DNA of 64,000 nucleotides. It comes from Siminovitchia thermophila. Lineage in GTDB: Bacteria; Bacillota; Bacilli; Bacillales; Bacillaceae_C. Location of the stretch: assembly GCF_016909185.1 (NCBI RefSeq), contig NZ_JAFBFH010000004.1:62001-126000 (forward strand), read 5' to 3'. Of this stretch, positions 29,180 through 41,302 are shown in pieces; position 1 is the first letter of the stretch, and every line of letters begins with the position of its first letter. Below the pieces are notes generated by a model, which was not told where the DNA came from, made no database searches, and worked only from the letters and a program-made list of their open reading frames with translations. The translations under genes were made by a program, and so were the position numbers.

Positions 29180-29941
29180 ATGCGAAAACCGTTGATAGCA
29201 GGTAACTGGAAAATGAATAAAACGATACAAGAAGCGGTCGATTTCGCGAATGAAGTAAAAGGGCTTGTTCCCGACCGCTCCAAGGTTGACTCGATCATTT
29301 GCGCACCGGCCCTGTTTTTAGACCGGCTCTTGGCGGCGGTTGATGGCTATAATGTACATATTGGAGCGCAGACTATGCATTATGAAGAAAGCGGAGCCTT
29401 TACGGGAGAAATCAGTCCTGCGGCCCTGGAGGATTTAGGTGTGTCTTATTGCATTATCGGCCATTCCGAGCGCAGGGACATGTTTAATGAAACAGATGAA
29501 TCCGTCAACAAAAAAACAGCGGCCGCTTTTCGTCATAACATTAAGCCGATCATCTGTGTCGGGGAGACATTGGAGCAGAGGGAGCGAAATGAAACAAAAG
29601 GGCATGTGGCTAATCAAGTGTCAAAAGCCCTTCAAGGGTTGACCGAAGAACAGGTAAAACAATTGATCATTGCTTATGAGCCTATTTGGGCGATCGGCAC
29701 TGGAAAATCATCGACAGCAGAAGATGCCAATGAGGTATGCGGACATATCCGCCAAGTTGTTGAAAGCAGTTATTCCGGTTCTGCGGCACAATCAGTGAAA
29801 ATTCTCTATGGAGGAAGCGTTAATCCCGGCAATATTGATGAATTGATGGCAAAGCCGGAAATTGACGGGGCTTTGGTTGGCGGAGCAAGTCTTGACCCAC
29901 ACTCATTCCTTCGCTTATTGGAGGCGGCCGCCAATGGGTAA
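29180..29941 (+). CDS. tpiA: Triosephosphate isomerase
   Basis: 253 residues. Active-site Lys11 (NWKMNK), His in IGHSERR (about 95) and Glu in [11 protein letters not shown] (about 166). It interconverts dihydroxyacetone phosphate and glyceraldehyde-3-phosphate. ATG 29180 gives the family N-terminus [17 protein letters not shown] lies upstream. The last eight bases overlap gpmI. Confidence 0.97.
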   Translation: MRKPLIAGNWKMNKTIQEAVDFANEVKGLVPDRSKVDSIICAPALFLDRLLAAVDGYNVHIGAQTMHYEESGAFTGEISPAALEDLGVSYCIIGHSERRDMFNETDESVNKKTAAAFRHNIKPIICVGETLEQRERNETKGHVANQVSKALQGLTEEQVKQLIIAYEPIWAIGTGKSSTAEDANEVCGHIRQVVESSYSGSAAQSVKILYGGSVNPGNIDELMAKPEIDGALVGGASLDPHSFLRLLEAAANG

Positions 29942-31466
29942 ATCCCCAGTAGCCTTAATCATTTTAGACGGCTTCGCATTAAGAGAGGAAGGGCATGGGA
30001 ACGCTGTTGCCCAGGCAAATAAGCCGAACTTTGACCGCTATTGGAATATGTACCCCCATAATACACTGACAGCATGCGGTGAAGCAGTCGGCCTTCCAGA
30101 AGGGCAAATGGGCAATTCCGAAGTAGGACATTTAAATATCGGGGCAGGACGGATTGTTTACCAAAGTTTAACGAGAGTGAACATTGCCATTCGAAATGGT
30201 GAATTTGCAAAAAATGAAACCATTCAGGAAGCCCTTGCCCATGCAAAGAAAAACGGCAAAAAACTCCACTTGCTCGGTTTACTTTCTGATGGAGGCGTGC
30301 ATAGTCATATCGACCACCTTCATGCTTTATTAAAACTGGCAGTTGAAGAAGGAATAAAAGACGTATATGTACACGCCATATTGGATGGACGGGACGTCGG
30401 GCCGCAAACGGCTGAGCGTTACCTTCGAGAAACAGAAGCGAAAATGAAAGAATGCGGTGTTGGAAAGTTTGCCACCGTTTCCGGCAGGTATTATTCAATG
30501 GATCGCGACAAGCGTTGGGATCGTGTGGAAAAAGCCTATCGGGCAATGGCTTTCGGAGAAGGACCGCAATACACAGATCCGCTTCAAATGGTGGAAGATT
30601 CTTATAAACAAGGCATATTTGATGAGTTTATGCTTCCATCTATTATTACGGATGAAAATGGAAAACCAAATGCGACTATTGACAGTGGTGATTCGGTCAT
30701 CTTTTTCAATTTCAGGCCCGACCGGGCGATCCAAATTTCCAATGTGTTTACAAACAAAGATTTTCCTTCGTTTGACAGAGGTAAAAACAGGCCGAAAGAT
30801 TTGTATTTTGTCTGCATGACCCACTATTCTGAAACAGTGGACGGACATGTGGCTTTTAAAACAGTGGACTTGGAGCAGACGCTGGGAGAAGTAGTGTCCC
30901 GTCATGGGCTTCAGCAACTGCGCATCGCGGAAACGGAAAAATATCCGCATGTTACTTTTTTTATGAGTGGCGGCAGAGAAGCGCCATTTCCGGGTGAAAA
31001 GCGGATATTGATTGATTCGCCTAAAGTGGCCACTTATGATTTAAAGCCTGAAATGAGCGCTTATGAAGTGACAGAAGCATTATGTGAAGAAATCCAAAAA
31101 GATATATTCGATGTGATTATTTTAAACTATGCCAATCCTGATATGGTCGGACATTCCGGCATGCTAGAGCCAACCATACAAGCGGTGGAAGCAGTTGATG
31201 AATGTCTCGGCAAAGTAGTGGATTTGATTTTGGAAAAAGGGGGAGCGGCGATCATTACGGCAGATCATGGCAACGCGGATGAAGTTGTGACACCGGAAGG
31301 CACCCCGATGACAGCCCATACGACCAATCCGGTGCCTGTTATCGTAACAAAACATGGCCTTCAGCTTCGCGATGGGGGCATTCTCGCCGATCTTGCGCCA
31401 ACGATGCTCGATTTGCTAAATGTAGAACAGCCGCCAGAAATGACAGGCAGCAGCTTGATCAAATAA
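29934..31466 (+). CDS. gpmI: 2,3-bisphosphoglycerate-independent phosphoglycerate mutase
   Basis: 510 residues, the manganese-dependent type common in spore formers. The catalytic Ser62 is in MGNSEVGH; metal ligands are in ILDGFA and ADHGNAD. It interconverts 3- and 2-phosphoglycerate; its pH-sensitive activity is important for 3-phosphoglycerate storage in Bacillus spores. ATG 29934 overlaps the tpiA stop and has GGAGGCGG upstream. Confidence 0.97.
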   Translation: MGKSPVALIILDGFALREEGHGNAVAQANKPNFDRYWNMYPHNTLTACGEAVGLPEGQMGNSEVGHLNIGAGRIVYQSLTRVNIAIRNGEFAKNETIQEALAHAKKNGKKLHLLGLLSDGGVHSHIDHLHALLKLAVEEGIKDVYVHAILDGRDVGPQTAERYLRETEAKMKECGVGKFATVSGRYYSMDRDKRWDRVEKAYRAMAFGEGPQYTDPLQMVEDSYKQGIFDEFMLPSIITDENGKPNATIDSGDSVIFFNFRPDRAIQISNVFTNKDFPSFDRGKNRPKDLYFVCMTHYSETVDGHVAFKTVDLEQTLGEVVSRHGLQQLRIAETEKYPHVTFFMSGGREAPFPGEKRILIDSPKVATYDLKPEMSAYEVTEALCEEIQKDIFDVIILNYANPDMVGHSGMLEPTIQAVEAVDECLGKVVDLILEKGGAAIITADHGNADEVVTPEGTPMTAHTTNPVPVIVTKHGLQLRDGGILADLAPTMLDLLNVEQPPEMTGSSLIK

Positions 31467-31482
31467 AACTTCATTTTTTTAA

Positions 31483-32784
<1,302 letters not shown>

Positions 32785-32790
32785 TGTGGG

Positions 32791-32822
32791 CAAAGGGTCT
32801 GGCGATGCGCCGGGCCCTTTGG
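32791..32822 (+). terminator. Hairpin after eno
   Basis: CAAAGGGTCTGGCG pairs with CGCCGGGCCCTTTGG. The T-run is short, so termination may be partial or factor-aided. Confidence 0.5.
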
Positions 32823-32981
32823 CTCCAACCATTCCCCTTACACTTGTTCCTCTGACAGAAATCTTCCACTTTTATCTTTCCGGCAGTTCCGTTAAACTTA
32901 AATAGTTGTCTGTTTGAAAAATCTGTTCTATAGTAATTCGGAGCATGAATGTAACGAGCCGTATAAAAAACAGGTGATGAA

Positions 32982-34346
32982 ATGGCGAAATACATGGAAA
33001 AAAAGCAGTGGATATTCGTATTGACCATCGGGCTTGGCACTATGCTGAATCCGTTAAATTCGTCAATGATTTCAGTTGCTTTGACGCGTTTGCAGCATGA
33101 CTATCAATTGTCGTTTGCGGATGTTTCTTGGCTCATCTCCATTTTTTATTTGGCAAGCGCAGCGGGTCAGCCGGTGATGGGAAAATTAAGTGACATGTTT
33201 GGCGCAAAAAAACTATTTTTGACCGGGTTAATCATCGTGACTGCAGCGTGTCTATTAGCCCTGTTTTCTCCTAACTTTTTGTTTCTGCTTGGCTGCCGGG
33301 CATTACAGGCAATTGGGAGTTCCGCATTATTTCCGAGCGGCATGAGCATGGTCCGCTCTCATATTTCAAAAAACCAGGCGCACGCTTTGGCCGTGTTATC
33401 TGTCTTTGCTTCGACTTCAGCGGCATTTGGTCCCTCCATAAGCGGTTTTCTCATCGCGGCGTGGGATTGGCACGCCATTTTTTGGATCAACTTCCCATTC
33501 ACAATCATCGGTTTTGTCTTAGCCATTTTTATTTTGCCCAAAACCGAGAGTGGAACGATTGATATCCGGCGTATCGACTTTAAAGGAATTTTTCTTTTTA
33601 TCGCTTCCATTGTCGGCTTAATTTTGTTTTTATTATCCCTGGATGGATATATTCGCTGGTGGGCATTGCTGATCTTTTTGGTGGGCGGCATTTTATTTTA
33701 CGTTCAGGAAAAAGGGCATAATGAACCATTTATTGATATACAAAGCTTGAAAAAGAACCGGAATGTGACGATGGTCTATTTGCAGTTTACAAGTATTAAT
33801 ACGGTTTATTATTGCTATTTTTTCGGTTTTCCGACTTTTTTGCAACAAGTGCAGGGCTATACAGAGGAGCGCACTGGTTTGATCATGCTGGCACTGGCGG
33901 GGTTTGGTGTAATTGTTTCACCTATTGCCGGCGGACTCATTGACAGGCATGGTTCGAAATTGCCGATGATGATTGGAGCGGTTTTGCTTTTAATCGGGAC
34001 GGGGCTCTTGTTGACCTACAGGGAAACTTCCCCGCTTCTTTGGCTGCTCGTTATTATGGCTGTACTGGGAATGAGTAATGGATTTAACAATATTTCGACC
34101 CAAACGGCTTTGTATGAACATGTGAACCCGGAAGACACGGGAACGGCTTCAGGCCTATTTCAGACAAGCCGTTATCTTGGCTCTATCCTCTCGGGAAGCT
34201 TGCTCGGTCTAACGTTCAACCGCCAATTGGATTTGTCCCAATTTCACCTTGTCGCGATGGTTTGCTTTACTTTTTGCTTATTGATTGTCGCCATGTCTTG
34301 GAAGCTTCCGGGGCAAATGGAGATAAGCAGGGAGAAAAAGGTGTAA
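32982..34346 (+). CDS. MFS transporter, drug:H+ antiporter type
   Basis: 454 residues and 12-14 membrane helices. Motif A (GKLSDMFGAKK) is between helices 2 and 3, and ALQAIGSSAL/FPSGMSMVR corresponds to the conserved helix-4/5 region; NPLNSSMISVAL at helix 1 resembles the DHA2 group motif. Likely an exporter of small molecules; substrate unknown. AGGTGATG precedes the ATG. It stands alone after the glycolytic operon. Confidence 0.85.
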   Translation: MAKYMEKKQWIFVLTIGLGTMLNPLNSSMISVALTRLQHDYQLSFADVSWLISIFYLASAAGQPVMGKLSDMFGAKKLFLTGLIIVTAACLLALFSPNFLFLLGCRALQAIGSSALFPSGMSMVRSHISKNQAHALAVLSVFASTSAAFGPSISGFLIAAWDWHAIFWINFPFTIIGFVLAIFILPKTESGTIDIRRIDFKGIFLFIASIVGLILFLLSLDGYIRWWALLIFLVGGILFYVQEKGHNEPFIDIQSLKKNRNVTMVYLQFTSINTVYYCYFFGFPTFLQQVQGYTEERTGLIMLALAGFGVIVSPIAGGLIDRHGSKLPMMIGAVLLLIGTGLLLTYRETSPLLWLLVIMAVLGMSNGFNNISTQTALYEHVNPEDTGTASGLFQTSRYLGSILSGSLLGLTFNRQLDLSQFHLVAMVCFTFCLLIVAMSWKLPGQMEISREKKV

Positions 34347-34505
34347 CTGACATAAAAAACCGGTTTTTATTTCGAGTATCTACAACGGGATAGATCGCGT
34401 TTTTAGATTTTAGGTCATACATTGCAAGCTGTCGTAAAAAAGAGTAGGATAGTACACATAATCGAATGAAATAGTAGAGGAACACATCTTAGGGGGAGCT
34501 ATATT

Positions 34506-35861
34506 TTGAGTAAAAACCTGACATTTTCATCATATTTTGTTATTGGCGTTATGTTATTCGCATTATTCTTTGGAGCCGGAAATTTGATTTTTCCTGCATC
34601 GCTTGGTCAAAATGCCGGTACAAACATTTGGCCTGCCGTATTTGGATTTTTAATAACCGGAACCGGACTGCCTTTCCTCGGGGTGTTGGCAATGGGTTTT
34701 TCGGGAAGCAGGAATCTTCAGGAGCTTGCCAGCAGAATTCATCCGTGGTATGGCATCATTTTTACCGCACTTCTTTATTTGACAATCGGGCCATTTTTCG
34801 CCGCGCCTCGTACAGGGGCTGTTGCTTTTGATATTGGCATTTCTCCTTTTATAGAAGCAGATTTCACAAAAACCGGACTATTTATTTTTACATTTATATT
34901 TTTTGCTGTGACAACATGGCTTTCTTTAAATCCATCGAAATTAGTCGATCGAATTGGTAAAATTCTTGCGCCGGGGATTATCATTTTACTTGCTGTATTA
35001 TTAATCACTGCGCTGGTAAATCCGATCGGATCGATCGAGTCACCACAAGAAGCATATGCCAGCGGTGCTTTTGTGAAAGGATTTATGGAAGGGTATAATA
35101 CGATGGATGCACTTGCCTCACTTGTTTTCGGAATCATTGTGATCAATGCGATCAGCTCTATTGGAGTGACGACAAAGGCCGGCGTATTATCCGCAACCAT
35201 TAAATCTGGAATTGTCGCCATTTTCTTTCTTTCTGTCATTTATGTGGGGATTGCTTTTCTTGGCGCGACGAGCACAAAAGAATTTGGCCTTTTTGAAACA
35301 GGAGGCCCTGTCCTCAGTCACGCATCTACCTATTATTTCGGAACATTCGGTTCTATTATATTGGCAATCATTATTATATTAGCATGTTTAACGACAAGCA
35401 TCGGGTTAATGACAGCTTGCGGTGAGTATTTTCATACATTGATTCCAAAGGTAAGTTACAAATGGTTCGTCATTTTCTTTTCACTGCTTTCTTTTATAAT
35501 TGCGAACTTCGGATTGGCGAACATCATCAATTATTCAATTCCAATTCTTATGTTCCTTTATCCGCTTGCCGTAGTGCTGATGCTTCTGACCTTTCTGTCA
35601 CCGCTATTCAACCATGCCCGGCTTGTTTATGTGTCAGTGGCGGCGTTGACATTTTGCATAAGTATCATAGATGGTTTCAAAACATTTTGTGACCTGATTA
35701 AAATTCCTTATTTTGATTGGATGTTACCTATTATTTCTTTTTACGAACAAACATTACCGTTATATAAGCAAGGGCTTGGCTGGCTTGTTCCCGCCTTAGT
35801 CGCCATCCTGATTACTGGAACGATCAGCCGCCTTGCCGGGCTAACTGCTTCAGAAAGTTAA
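34506..35861 (+). CDS. brnQ: Branched-chain amino acid transporter (LIVCS family)
   Basis: 451 residues and about 12 membrane helices. The N-terminal FGAGNLIFPASLG is the LIVCS signature. BrnQ imports leucine, isoleucine and valine with sodium or protons. TTG 34506 follows TAGGGGGAG. A family A repeat lies directly downstream. Confidence 0.92.
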   Translation: MSKNLTFSSYFVIGVMLFALFFGAGNLIFPASLGQNAGTNIWPAVFGFLITGTGLPFLGVLAMGFSGSRNLQELASRIHPWYGIIFTALLYLTIGPFFAAPRTGAVAFDIGISPFIEADFTKTGLFIFTFIFFAVTTWLSLNPSKLVDRIGKILAPGIIILLAVLLITALVNPIGSIESPQEAYASGAFVKGFMEGYNTMDALASLVFGIIVINAISSIGVTTKAGVLSATIKSGIVAIFFLSVIYVGIAFLGATSTKEFGLFETGGPVLSHASTYYFGTFGSIILAIIIILACLTTSIGLMTACGEYFHTLIPKVSYKWFVIFFSLLSFIIANFGLANIINYSIPILMFLYPLAVVLMLLTFLSPLFNHARLVYVSVAALTFCISIIDGFKTFCDLIKIPYFDWMLPIISFYEQTLPLYKQGLGWLVPALVAILITGTISRLAGLTASES

Positions 35862-35872
35862 AACGAGCCTTT

Positions 35873-36013
35873 AGGCTGGGACAAAGCCTTGTAAAAACGA
35901 ATAAACCGCATGGAATCAAGTTTAAAAGCCCTGGTGGTTAACCCTTGATTTCACGCGGTTTTATTTTTAAGTTCTTTACGAATATCCATCAGCTTCCAAC
36001 TTATGCCCAGCCC
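35873..36013 (-). repeat. Repeat family A copy 3, reverse orientation
   Basis: Ends AGGCTGGGACA and TGCCCAGCC; centre AACCGCATGGAATCAAG paired with CTTGATTTCACGCGGTT. The internal order is the reverse of copies 1 and 2. It follows brnQ by 12 bp and may terminate its transcript. Confidence 0.8.
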
Positions 36014-36416
36014 TTCAGCATTAAATGAAGAGATTGCGGATGGGGTGTGGAGAATGGATGGGTGCGAATCATTACATGGAAGCGGCCAGTAATCGAAAAA
36101 GTGGTCGTAATCGCTAAAGTCGGTCGTAAAAGGAAAACTAAAGTATAAATGTTGGGGCCCTCTTCACCCTTTATACGTTGCCGAGAAAGCGTACCCTCTA
36201 GTCGTTGCTGAAAAAAGGGCTATGTATGGTCATTCTGATCGCTATCGTATTCGGACATCATTCATGCCGACTTTTCCCGATTATTAGTCACGTTTTGATT
36301 ACCGAAAGATGAAACGCCGGCGGGGGCAGTTTGACGGTGTAAAAAGCACTCTTGTGCAGAAAGGCTGTTTATGCTACATTAAAATTACTGTAGGCAGGCT
36401 CGGGAGGTGTGTACCA
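36014..36416. other. Gap upstream of secG with short tandem repeats
   Basis: About 400 bp. At 36084-36143 a 19-bp degenerate unit occurs three times (GGCCAGTAATCG, GGTCGTAATCG, GGTCGTAAAAGG). An in-frame extension of secG to 36309 is not supported by a ribosome binding site. No other gene. Confidence 0.45.
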
Positions 36417-36650
36417 GTGCATACATTGGCCATTACTTTATTAATTATTGTTTCAATTGCATTGATTATTGTTGTATTATTGCAATCTGGAAAAAGTGCA
36501 GGTCTTTCAGGCGCTATTTCCGGAGGGGCGGAGCAGCTTTTTGGAAAACAAAAAGCTCGCGGAATGGATCTAGTGCTCCAGAGAATCACAGTCGTACTTT
36601 CGATATTATTTTTTGTACTAACAATGGCCGTTGCTTTTTTTGAAGTATAA
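36417..36650 (+). CDS. secG: Preprotein translocase subunit SecG
   Basis: 77 residues, two membrane helices (about 4-24 and 50-72) separated by the conserved cytoplasmic loop [20 protein letters not shown]. It supports SecYE-mediated export. GTG 36417 follows GGGAGGTG and gives a protein almost the same length as B. subtilis SecG. It heads the conserved secG-est-rnr-smpB-ssrA cluster. Confidence 0.95.
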   Translation: MHTLAITLLIIVSIALIIVVLLQSGKSAGLSGAISGGAEQLFGKQKARGMDLVLQRITVVLSILFFVLTMAVAFFEV

Positions 36651-36660
36651 TGTTGACACA

Positions 36661-36692
36661 AACCTGGTTTCAATGATAACCGGGTTTTTATT
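36661..36692 (+). terminator. Terminator after secG
   Basis: AACCTGGTT/AACCGGGTT with 8-nt loop and TTTTTATTTT. Confidence 0.75.
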
Positions 36693-36765
36693 TTGCCTGA
36701 AACTGTTACTTTGCTTAAAATAGGGTAATAGTGTAAATAAAGGAAGATATAGAAGGAGAAAGACC

Positions 36766-37512
36766 ATGAAGATAAAACCACCGAAACCCTTTTTGTTTGA
36801 AGCCGGGAAGCGGGCTGTCTTGTTGTTGCACGGATTCACGGGAAGCACTGCAGACGTGAGAATGCTCGGCAGGTTTTTGGAAAAAAAAGGATATACCTGT
36901 CATGCGCCCCAATATAAAGGACATGGGGTGCCTCCTGAAGAGTTGGTTGTGACCGGTCCGAATGATTGGTGGCAGGATGTAATGGAAGGCTATCAATTTT
37001 TACAAGAAAAAGGGTATGAGGAGATTGCTGTTGCCGGGCTGTCGCTTGGAGGAGTATTTTCCCTGAAATTGGGTTACACTGTTCCGGTAAAAGGAATTGT
37101 TCCGATGTGTGCCCCGATGTATATAAAGAGTGAAGAAGTCATGTATCAGGGGATATTACAATATGCGCGTGAATATAAACAGTTTGAAGGAAAGTCCAAA
37201 GAACAGATCGAACAAGAGATGGAACAGTTTCAAGAAAGACCGATGAGAACATTAAGGGCGCTTCAACAGCTGATTGGCGATGTGCGGGATTGTGTCGATA
37301 TGATTTATGCCCCTCTTTTCGTAGTACAGGCGCGGCATGATCATATAGTAAACCCCGACAGCGCAAATATTATATATGACAAATCGGAATCCATTCAAAA
37401 AGAGTTGAAATGGTATGAGAATTCCTCCCATGTGATTACTCTTGGAGAGGAAAAAGAACAATTGCACGAAGATATACTAAGTTTCCTCGAAGGGCTTGAT
37501 TGGTCCGTTTAG
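36766..37512 (+). CDS. est: Carboxylesterase Est (YvaK-like)
   Basis: 248 residues, alpha/beta hydrolase. Oxyanion-hole HGFTG, nucleophile Ser93 in GLSLGG, Asp in RHDHIV (about 193) and His in SSHVITL (about 223). It matches the thermostable Est30/YvaK carboxylesterase group that hydrolyses short-chain esters. AGAAGGAG precedes the ATG. Confidence 0.93.
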   Translation: MKIKPPKPFLFEAGKRAVLLLHGFTGSTADVRMLGRFLEKKGYTCHAPQYKGHGVPPEELVVTGPNDWWQDVMEGYQFLQEKGYEEIAVAGLSLGGVFSLKLGYTVPVKGIVPMCAPMYIKSEEVMYQGILQYAREYKQFEGKSKEQIEQEMEQFQERPMRTLRALQQLIGDVRDCVDMIYAPLFVVQARHDHIVNPDSANIIYDKSESIQKELKWYENSSHVITLGEEKEQLHEDILSFLEGLDWSV

Positions 37513-37535
37513 GGTTATTTTAAGGAGAGATGTAT

Positions 37536-39866
37536 ATGGAAGAACAAATACAGCATCAAGTGGACAAAATATTGGCGTATATGAGAGAAGAAGCCTACAA
37601 GCCACTAACCGTCAAGGAATTGGAAGAAGTTTTTCAAGTTGAAGGATCGGAAGAATTCAAAGATTTTGTAAAGGCGCTTGTACAGATGGAAGAAATGGGG
37701 CTTGTCGTCAGGACAAGAAGCAATCGATATGGCGTTCCGGAAAAAATGAATCTCGTTCGCGGGGTATTGACAGGCCATGCTAAAGGATTTGCCTTTCTCA
37801 TTCCGGATGAGGCGGGAATGGATGATGTTTTTATCCCCCCTCATGAAAAAAATGGGGCGATGCATGGCGATCATGTCCTTGTCAGAGTATCACCTTCCAG
37901 TTCTGGTTCCCGGAGAGAGGGTGCTGTTGTCCGCATCTTAAAGCGGGGGACGGTTCAGGTTGTCGGCACTTACAATGAAAGCCAATACTTCGGTTTTGTA
38001 ATACCGGATGATCCGAAAATTGCAGATGACATTTTTATCCCGAAAAATGCCAATATGGGAGCGGTTGAAGGGCACAAAGTGGTTGTTCGCCTTACCGCCT
38101 ATCCAGAAAATCGGAAAAATGCCGAAGGTGAAGTTGTAAAAATCCTTGGGCATAAAAACGATCCGGGCGTGGATATCGTATCGATCATTTATAAGCATGG
38201 TTTGCCACTCGCTTTTCCAGATGAAGTCATGGAGCAGGCGAACAGCATTCCAGAGGAGATTGTCGAAAGTGAAATAGGAGATAGGCGTGATTTGCGAAAT
38301 GAAACGATTGTCACAATTGATGGCGCAGACGCCAAAGACCTTGACGATGCCGTGACGCTTTCCAAACTCGAGAATGGCCATTATAAATTGGGCGTCCATA
38401 TTGCCGATGTAAGCCACTATGTAACGGAAGGCTCACCGATTGATCGGGAAGCGTTTGAACGCGGTACGAGTGTCTACTTGGTCGATCGGGTAATCCCGAT
38501 GATTCCCCATCGATTGTCGAATGGAATTTGCTCACTCAATCCGCAAGTGGACCGCTTTACCTTGTCTTGCGAAATGGAAATCAATCCGCAAGGAGAAGTC
38601 GTAAACCATGAGATTTTTCCAGGGATCATCCGTACTACCGAACGGATGACCTATTCCGATGTCAATAAAATTTTGATCGACAAAGATCCAGAGCTCCGAG
38701 CAAAATATGAGCCTCTTGTTCCCATGTTTGAGTTGATGGAAGAGCTTCAGGGCATTTTGCAGCATAAGCGAATGAAACGTGGCGCGATTGATTTTGATTT
38801 CAAAGAGGCGAAAGTGATTGTGGATGAGGAAGGAAAACCGGTCGATGTCGTGGTCAGGGAGCGCTCCATTGGCGAACGCATTATCGAGGAGTTCATGTTG
38901 GCGGCCAATGAAACGGTTGCTGAGCATTTTCATTGGCTGGATGTTCCGTTTATTTACCGGATTCATGAAGACCCTAAAGAAGAAAAATTACAGCGTTTTT
39001 TTGAATTCATAACGAACTTTGGTCTTCTTGTCAGAGGCACAGCCAATTCCATCCATCCGCGGGCTTTGCAAGAAATCATCGAGGCTGTTCGGGAAAAGCC
39101 GGAAGAAATGGTTGTCTCGACCGTCATGCTCCGTTCCATGCAACAGGCCAAGTATGATCCAAAGAGTATCGGACACTTCGGGTTGTCGACGAAATTTTAC
39201 ACGCATTTTACTTCACCGATCCGCAGATACCCTGATTTGATCGTTCATCGGCTGATCAGGACCTATTTATTTGAAGGGAAAATGGACGAGACAACGCGTG
39301 AAATTTGGAAAGAAAAATTGGCGGATATCGCCCACCATTCATCAAAAATGGAGCGTCGGGCAGTGGATGCGGAAAGAGATACGGACGAGCTGAAAAAAGC
39401 GGAGTTTATGGAAGATAAAATTGGTGAGGAATTTGATGGCATCATCAGTTCCGTCACAAATTTCGGGTTGTTTGTTGAACTGCCCAATACGATTGAAGGC
39501 TTGGTCCACGTCAGTTACATGACCGATGATTACTATCACTATGATGACCGGCAATTTGCCATGATCGGCGAACGGACTGGGAATGTATTCCGGATAGGCG
39601 ACGAAATTACTGTACGCGTCATTAATGTCAACAAAGATGAACATGCGATCGATTTTGAAATCGCCGACATGAAAAAAAGCCGCAAGCAGCCTGAAGAAGG
39701 CAAACTCAAAATTGTCAAATTGAAAAATGGGAATGGCAAGAGCAAGGGACCCCAAGGCCATGAAGAAGGGGAATGGACGACAAGGCGCCCGAGAAAAAAG
39801 AAAAAGTCATACGAAAATACACCCGCCAATGTTCGGCGTAAGCGCGGGAAAAAACGAAAAGGTTAG
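37536..39866 (+). CDS. rnr: Ribonuclease R
   Basis: 776 residues: N-terminal winged helix (about 15-75), two cold-shock domains (about 80-230), the RNB catalytic domain with metal-binding DAKDLDDAV (about 275-285), an S1 domain (about 625-710) and a long basic tail (RRPRKKKKS...[10 protein letters not shown]). It degrades structured RNA 3' to 5' and works with tmRNA in rescue of stalled ribosomes, consistent with smpB and ssrA next to it. ATG 37536 lies eight bases after AAGGAG. Confidence 0.96.
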   Translation: MEEQIQHQVDKILAYMREEAYKPLTVKELEEVFQVEGSEEFKDFVKALVQMEEMGLVVRTRSNRYGVPEKMNLVRGVLTGHAKGFAFLIPDEAGMDDVFIPPHEKNGAMHGDHVLVRVSPSSSGSRREGAVVRILKRGTVQVVGTYNESQYFGFVIPDDPKIADDIFIPKNANMGAVEGHKVVVRLTAYPENRKNAEGEVVKILGHKNDPGVDIVSIIYKHGLPLAFPDEVMEQANSIPEEIVESEIGDRRDLRNETIVTIDGADAKDLDDAVTLSKLENGHYKLGVHIADVSHYVTEGSPIDREAFERGTSVYLVDRVIPMIPHRLSNGICSLNPQVDRFTLSCEMEINPQGEVVNHEIFPGIIRTTERMTYSDVNKILIDKDPELRAKYEPLVPMFELMEELQGILQHKRMKRGAIDFDFKEAKVIVDEEGKPVDVVVRERSIGERIIEEFMLAANETVAEHFHWLDVPFIYRIHEDPKEEKLQRFFEFITNFGLLVRGTANSIHPRALQEIIEAVREKPEEMVVSTVMLRSMQQAKYDPKSIGHFGLSTKFYTHFTSPIRRYPDLIVHRLIRTYLFEGKMDETTREIWKEKLADIAHHSSKMERRAVDAERDTDELKKAEFMEDKIGEEFDGIISSVTNFGLFVELPNTIEGLVHVSYMTDDYYHYDDRQFAMIGERTGNVFRIGDEITVRVINVNKDEHAIDFEIADMKKSRKQPEEGKLKIVKLKNGNGKSKGPQGHEEGEWTTRRPRKKKKSYENTPANVRRKRGKKRKG

Positions 39867-39906
39867 AGGGCCAAACTTCTAACCTTTTTCCGTTTCATGT
39901 TATAAT
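39856..39906 (+). promoter_or_regulatory. rnr terminator overlapping the smpB promoter region
   Basis: AAAAGGTTAGA (39856-39866, including the rnr stop) pairs with TCTAACCTTTTT (39878-39889). Just downstream, TGTTATAAT (39898-39906) is an extended -10 that can start the smpB transcript. Confidence 0.65.
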
Positions 39907-39942
39907 TGTCCGAAGAGAAAACGGCAAGGGAGGGAAATCAGA

Positions 39943-40410
39943 ATGGCGAAGGGAGAAGGAAAGCTGGTCGCTCAAAACAGAAAAGCGAACCATGACTATT
40001 TTATAGAAGACACGTATGAAGCAGGGATTGTTTTAAAAGGAACGGAAATTAAATCGATCCGCGCGGGACGGGTCAACTTAAAAGATGCTTATGCCCGCAT
40101 ACAAAACGGCGAAGTATTTCTTCATAACATGCATATTAGCCCCTATGAACAGGGAAACCGATATAATCACGATCCGCTCCGAACGAGGAAATTGCTGTTG
40201 CACCGCAAACAAATCAATAAGCTGATCGGGGAAACGAAAGAACAAGGATATACACTTGTTCCGTTAAAGCTCTATTTGAAAAACGGATTTGCCAAAATTC
40301 TTATCGGTCTCGGAAAAGGGAAAAAGCAATATGATAAACGCGAAGATCTAAGACGGAAGGAAGCGAAACGGGATATCGAAAGAGCATTTCGTGAACGCCA
40401 AAAAATGTAA
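39943..40410 (+). CDS. smpB: SsrA-binding protein SmpB
   Basis: 155 residues. Conserved core [17 protein letters not shown] and [10 protein letters not shown], and the basic C-terminal tail that enters the decoding centre ([17 protein letters not shown]). It delivers tmRNA to stalled ribosomes. AAGGGAGGG precedes the ATG. The tmRNA gene follows 109 bp later. Confidence 0.97.
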   Translation: MAKGEGKLVAQNRKANHDYFIEDTYEAGIVLKGTEIKSIRAGRVNLKDAYARIQNGEVFLHNMHISPYEQGNRYNHDPLRTRKLLLHRKQINKLIGETKEQGYTLVPLKLYLKNGFAKILIGLGKGKKQYDKREDLRRKEAKRDIERAFRERQKM

Positions 40411-40519
40411 ACTCGAGTGACAAGTCTTGCATTATTTGCGTTTTCTGCTATAATATAATTTGTACCTGACAGACAGGTACTCCCGAAACGATCCTTTTTA
40501 AAGGTGTTTCTCATTTCAT

Positions 40520-40884
40520 GGGGACGTTTTGGATTCGACAGGGATAGATCGAGCTCGAGTTGCGAGTCGAGGGGATCGTCCTCGTAAAAAACGTCAACGC
40601 CAATAATAACTGGCAAATCTAACGATAACCTCGCTTTAGCTGCCTAATAAGGCCTAAGCGGATCCTCCCTCCATCGCCCATGTGGTAGGGTCAGGGTCTC
40701 ACTCTCAGTGGGCTACGCCGGAAGTCCTCCGCCTGGGGACCATGGAAGAGATGAATCAGGCTAGCGCTTTGGAAGCCCGTCGATAGGCCGAAGAAGACGC
40801 GAAACGCTAATATATCGACTACACTCGTAGAAGCTTGAGTGGCGATATTCTTGGACGTGGGTTCGATTCCCACCGTCTCCACCA
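40520..40884 (+). ncRNA. ssrA: Transfer-messenger RNA
   Basis: 365 nt. The 5' end GGGGACGTTTTGGATTCGAC and the 3' end GGTTCGATTCC...CGTCTCCACCA form the tRNA-like domain with encoded CCA. The message part, reading GGC AAA TCT AAC GAT AAC CTC GCT TTA GCT GCC TAA TAA at about 40613-40651, gives the tag (A)GKSNDNLALAA, with the usual ALAA end recognised by Clp proteases. The tag is shorter than that of B. subtilis. Confidence 0.95.
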
Positions 40885-40980
40885 ATACATACCTGCGTTC
40901 ATATGACGGAGATTGTAATTGTGTGGTAACATTCGTGGAATAAGCTATGGTAGCTTTCATTTAATAATTTTAGCAAGCTT

Positions 40981-41014
40981 GAAGTCGTCTTCTATTTTGA
41001 GGACGGCTTCTTTT
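40981..41014 (+). terminator. Terminator of ssrA
   Basis: GAAGTCGTC/GACGGCTTC with a 12-nt loop and TTTTG. Confidence 0.75.
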
Positions 41015-41095
41015 GTTGGTTCTATGTCAAATGTTGGGTAAGGTGATTTCTGCTAGAATTATTTTCAGATTGTGTTTTTAGGAGTGAGTCAAAAA

Positions 41096-41302
41096 ATGAA
41101 AGAAAAATCAATCATAGGACTACTGTTGATACTTACAGGTATTTTAATCACCTTTTTCCTAAATACAGCTACAATGATTATTTCATTAATAATCCTTATA
41201 TCAATAGCAATTTTTGATATATTTACCAAGCCTTCATTGAAAAAAATTCTTTTTTATGTGATTTTGTTTTTCATCTTTTTTCTTTATCTATATTTCAGAT
41301 AG
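41096..41302 (+). CDS. Small hydrophobic membrane protein, unknown
   Basis: 68 residues, nearly all hydrophobic, with two or three membrane helices (GLLLILTGILITFFL, MIISLIILISIAIF, ILFYVILFFIFFLYLYF). ATG 41096 follows TAGGAGTG (41079-41086). No family recognised; strongly AT-rich. Confidence 0.55.
   Translation: MKEKSIIGLLLILTGILITFFLNTATMIISLIILISIAIFDIFTKPSLKKILFYVILFFIFFLYLYFR

Noticed and set aside
40691-40960. 89-codon minus-strand frame across the tmRNA
   Set aside because: It is the complement of the tmRNA gene; such frames are often misannotated.
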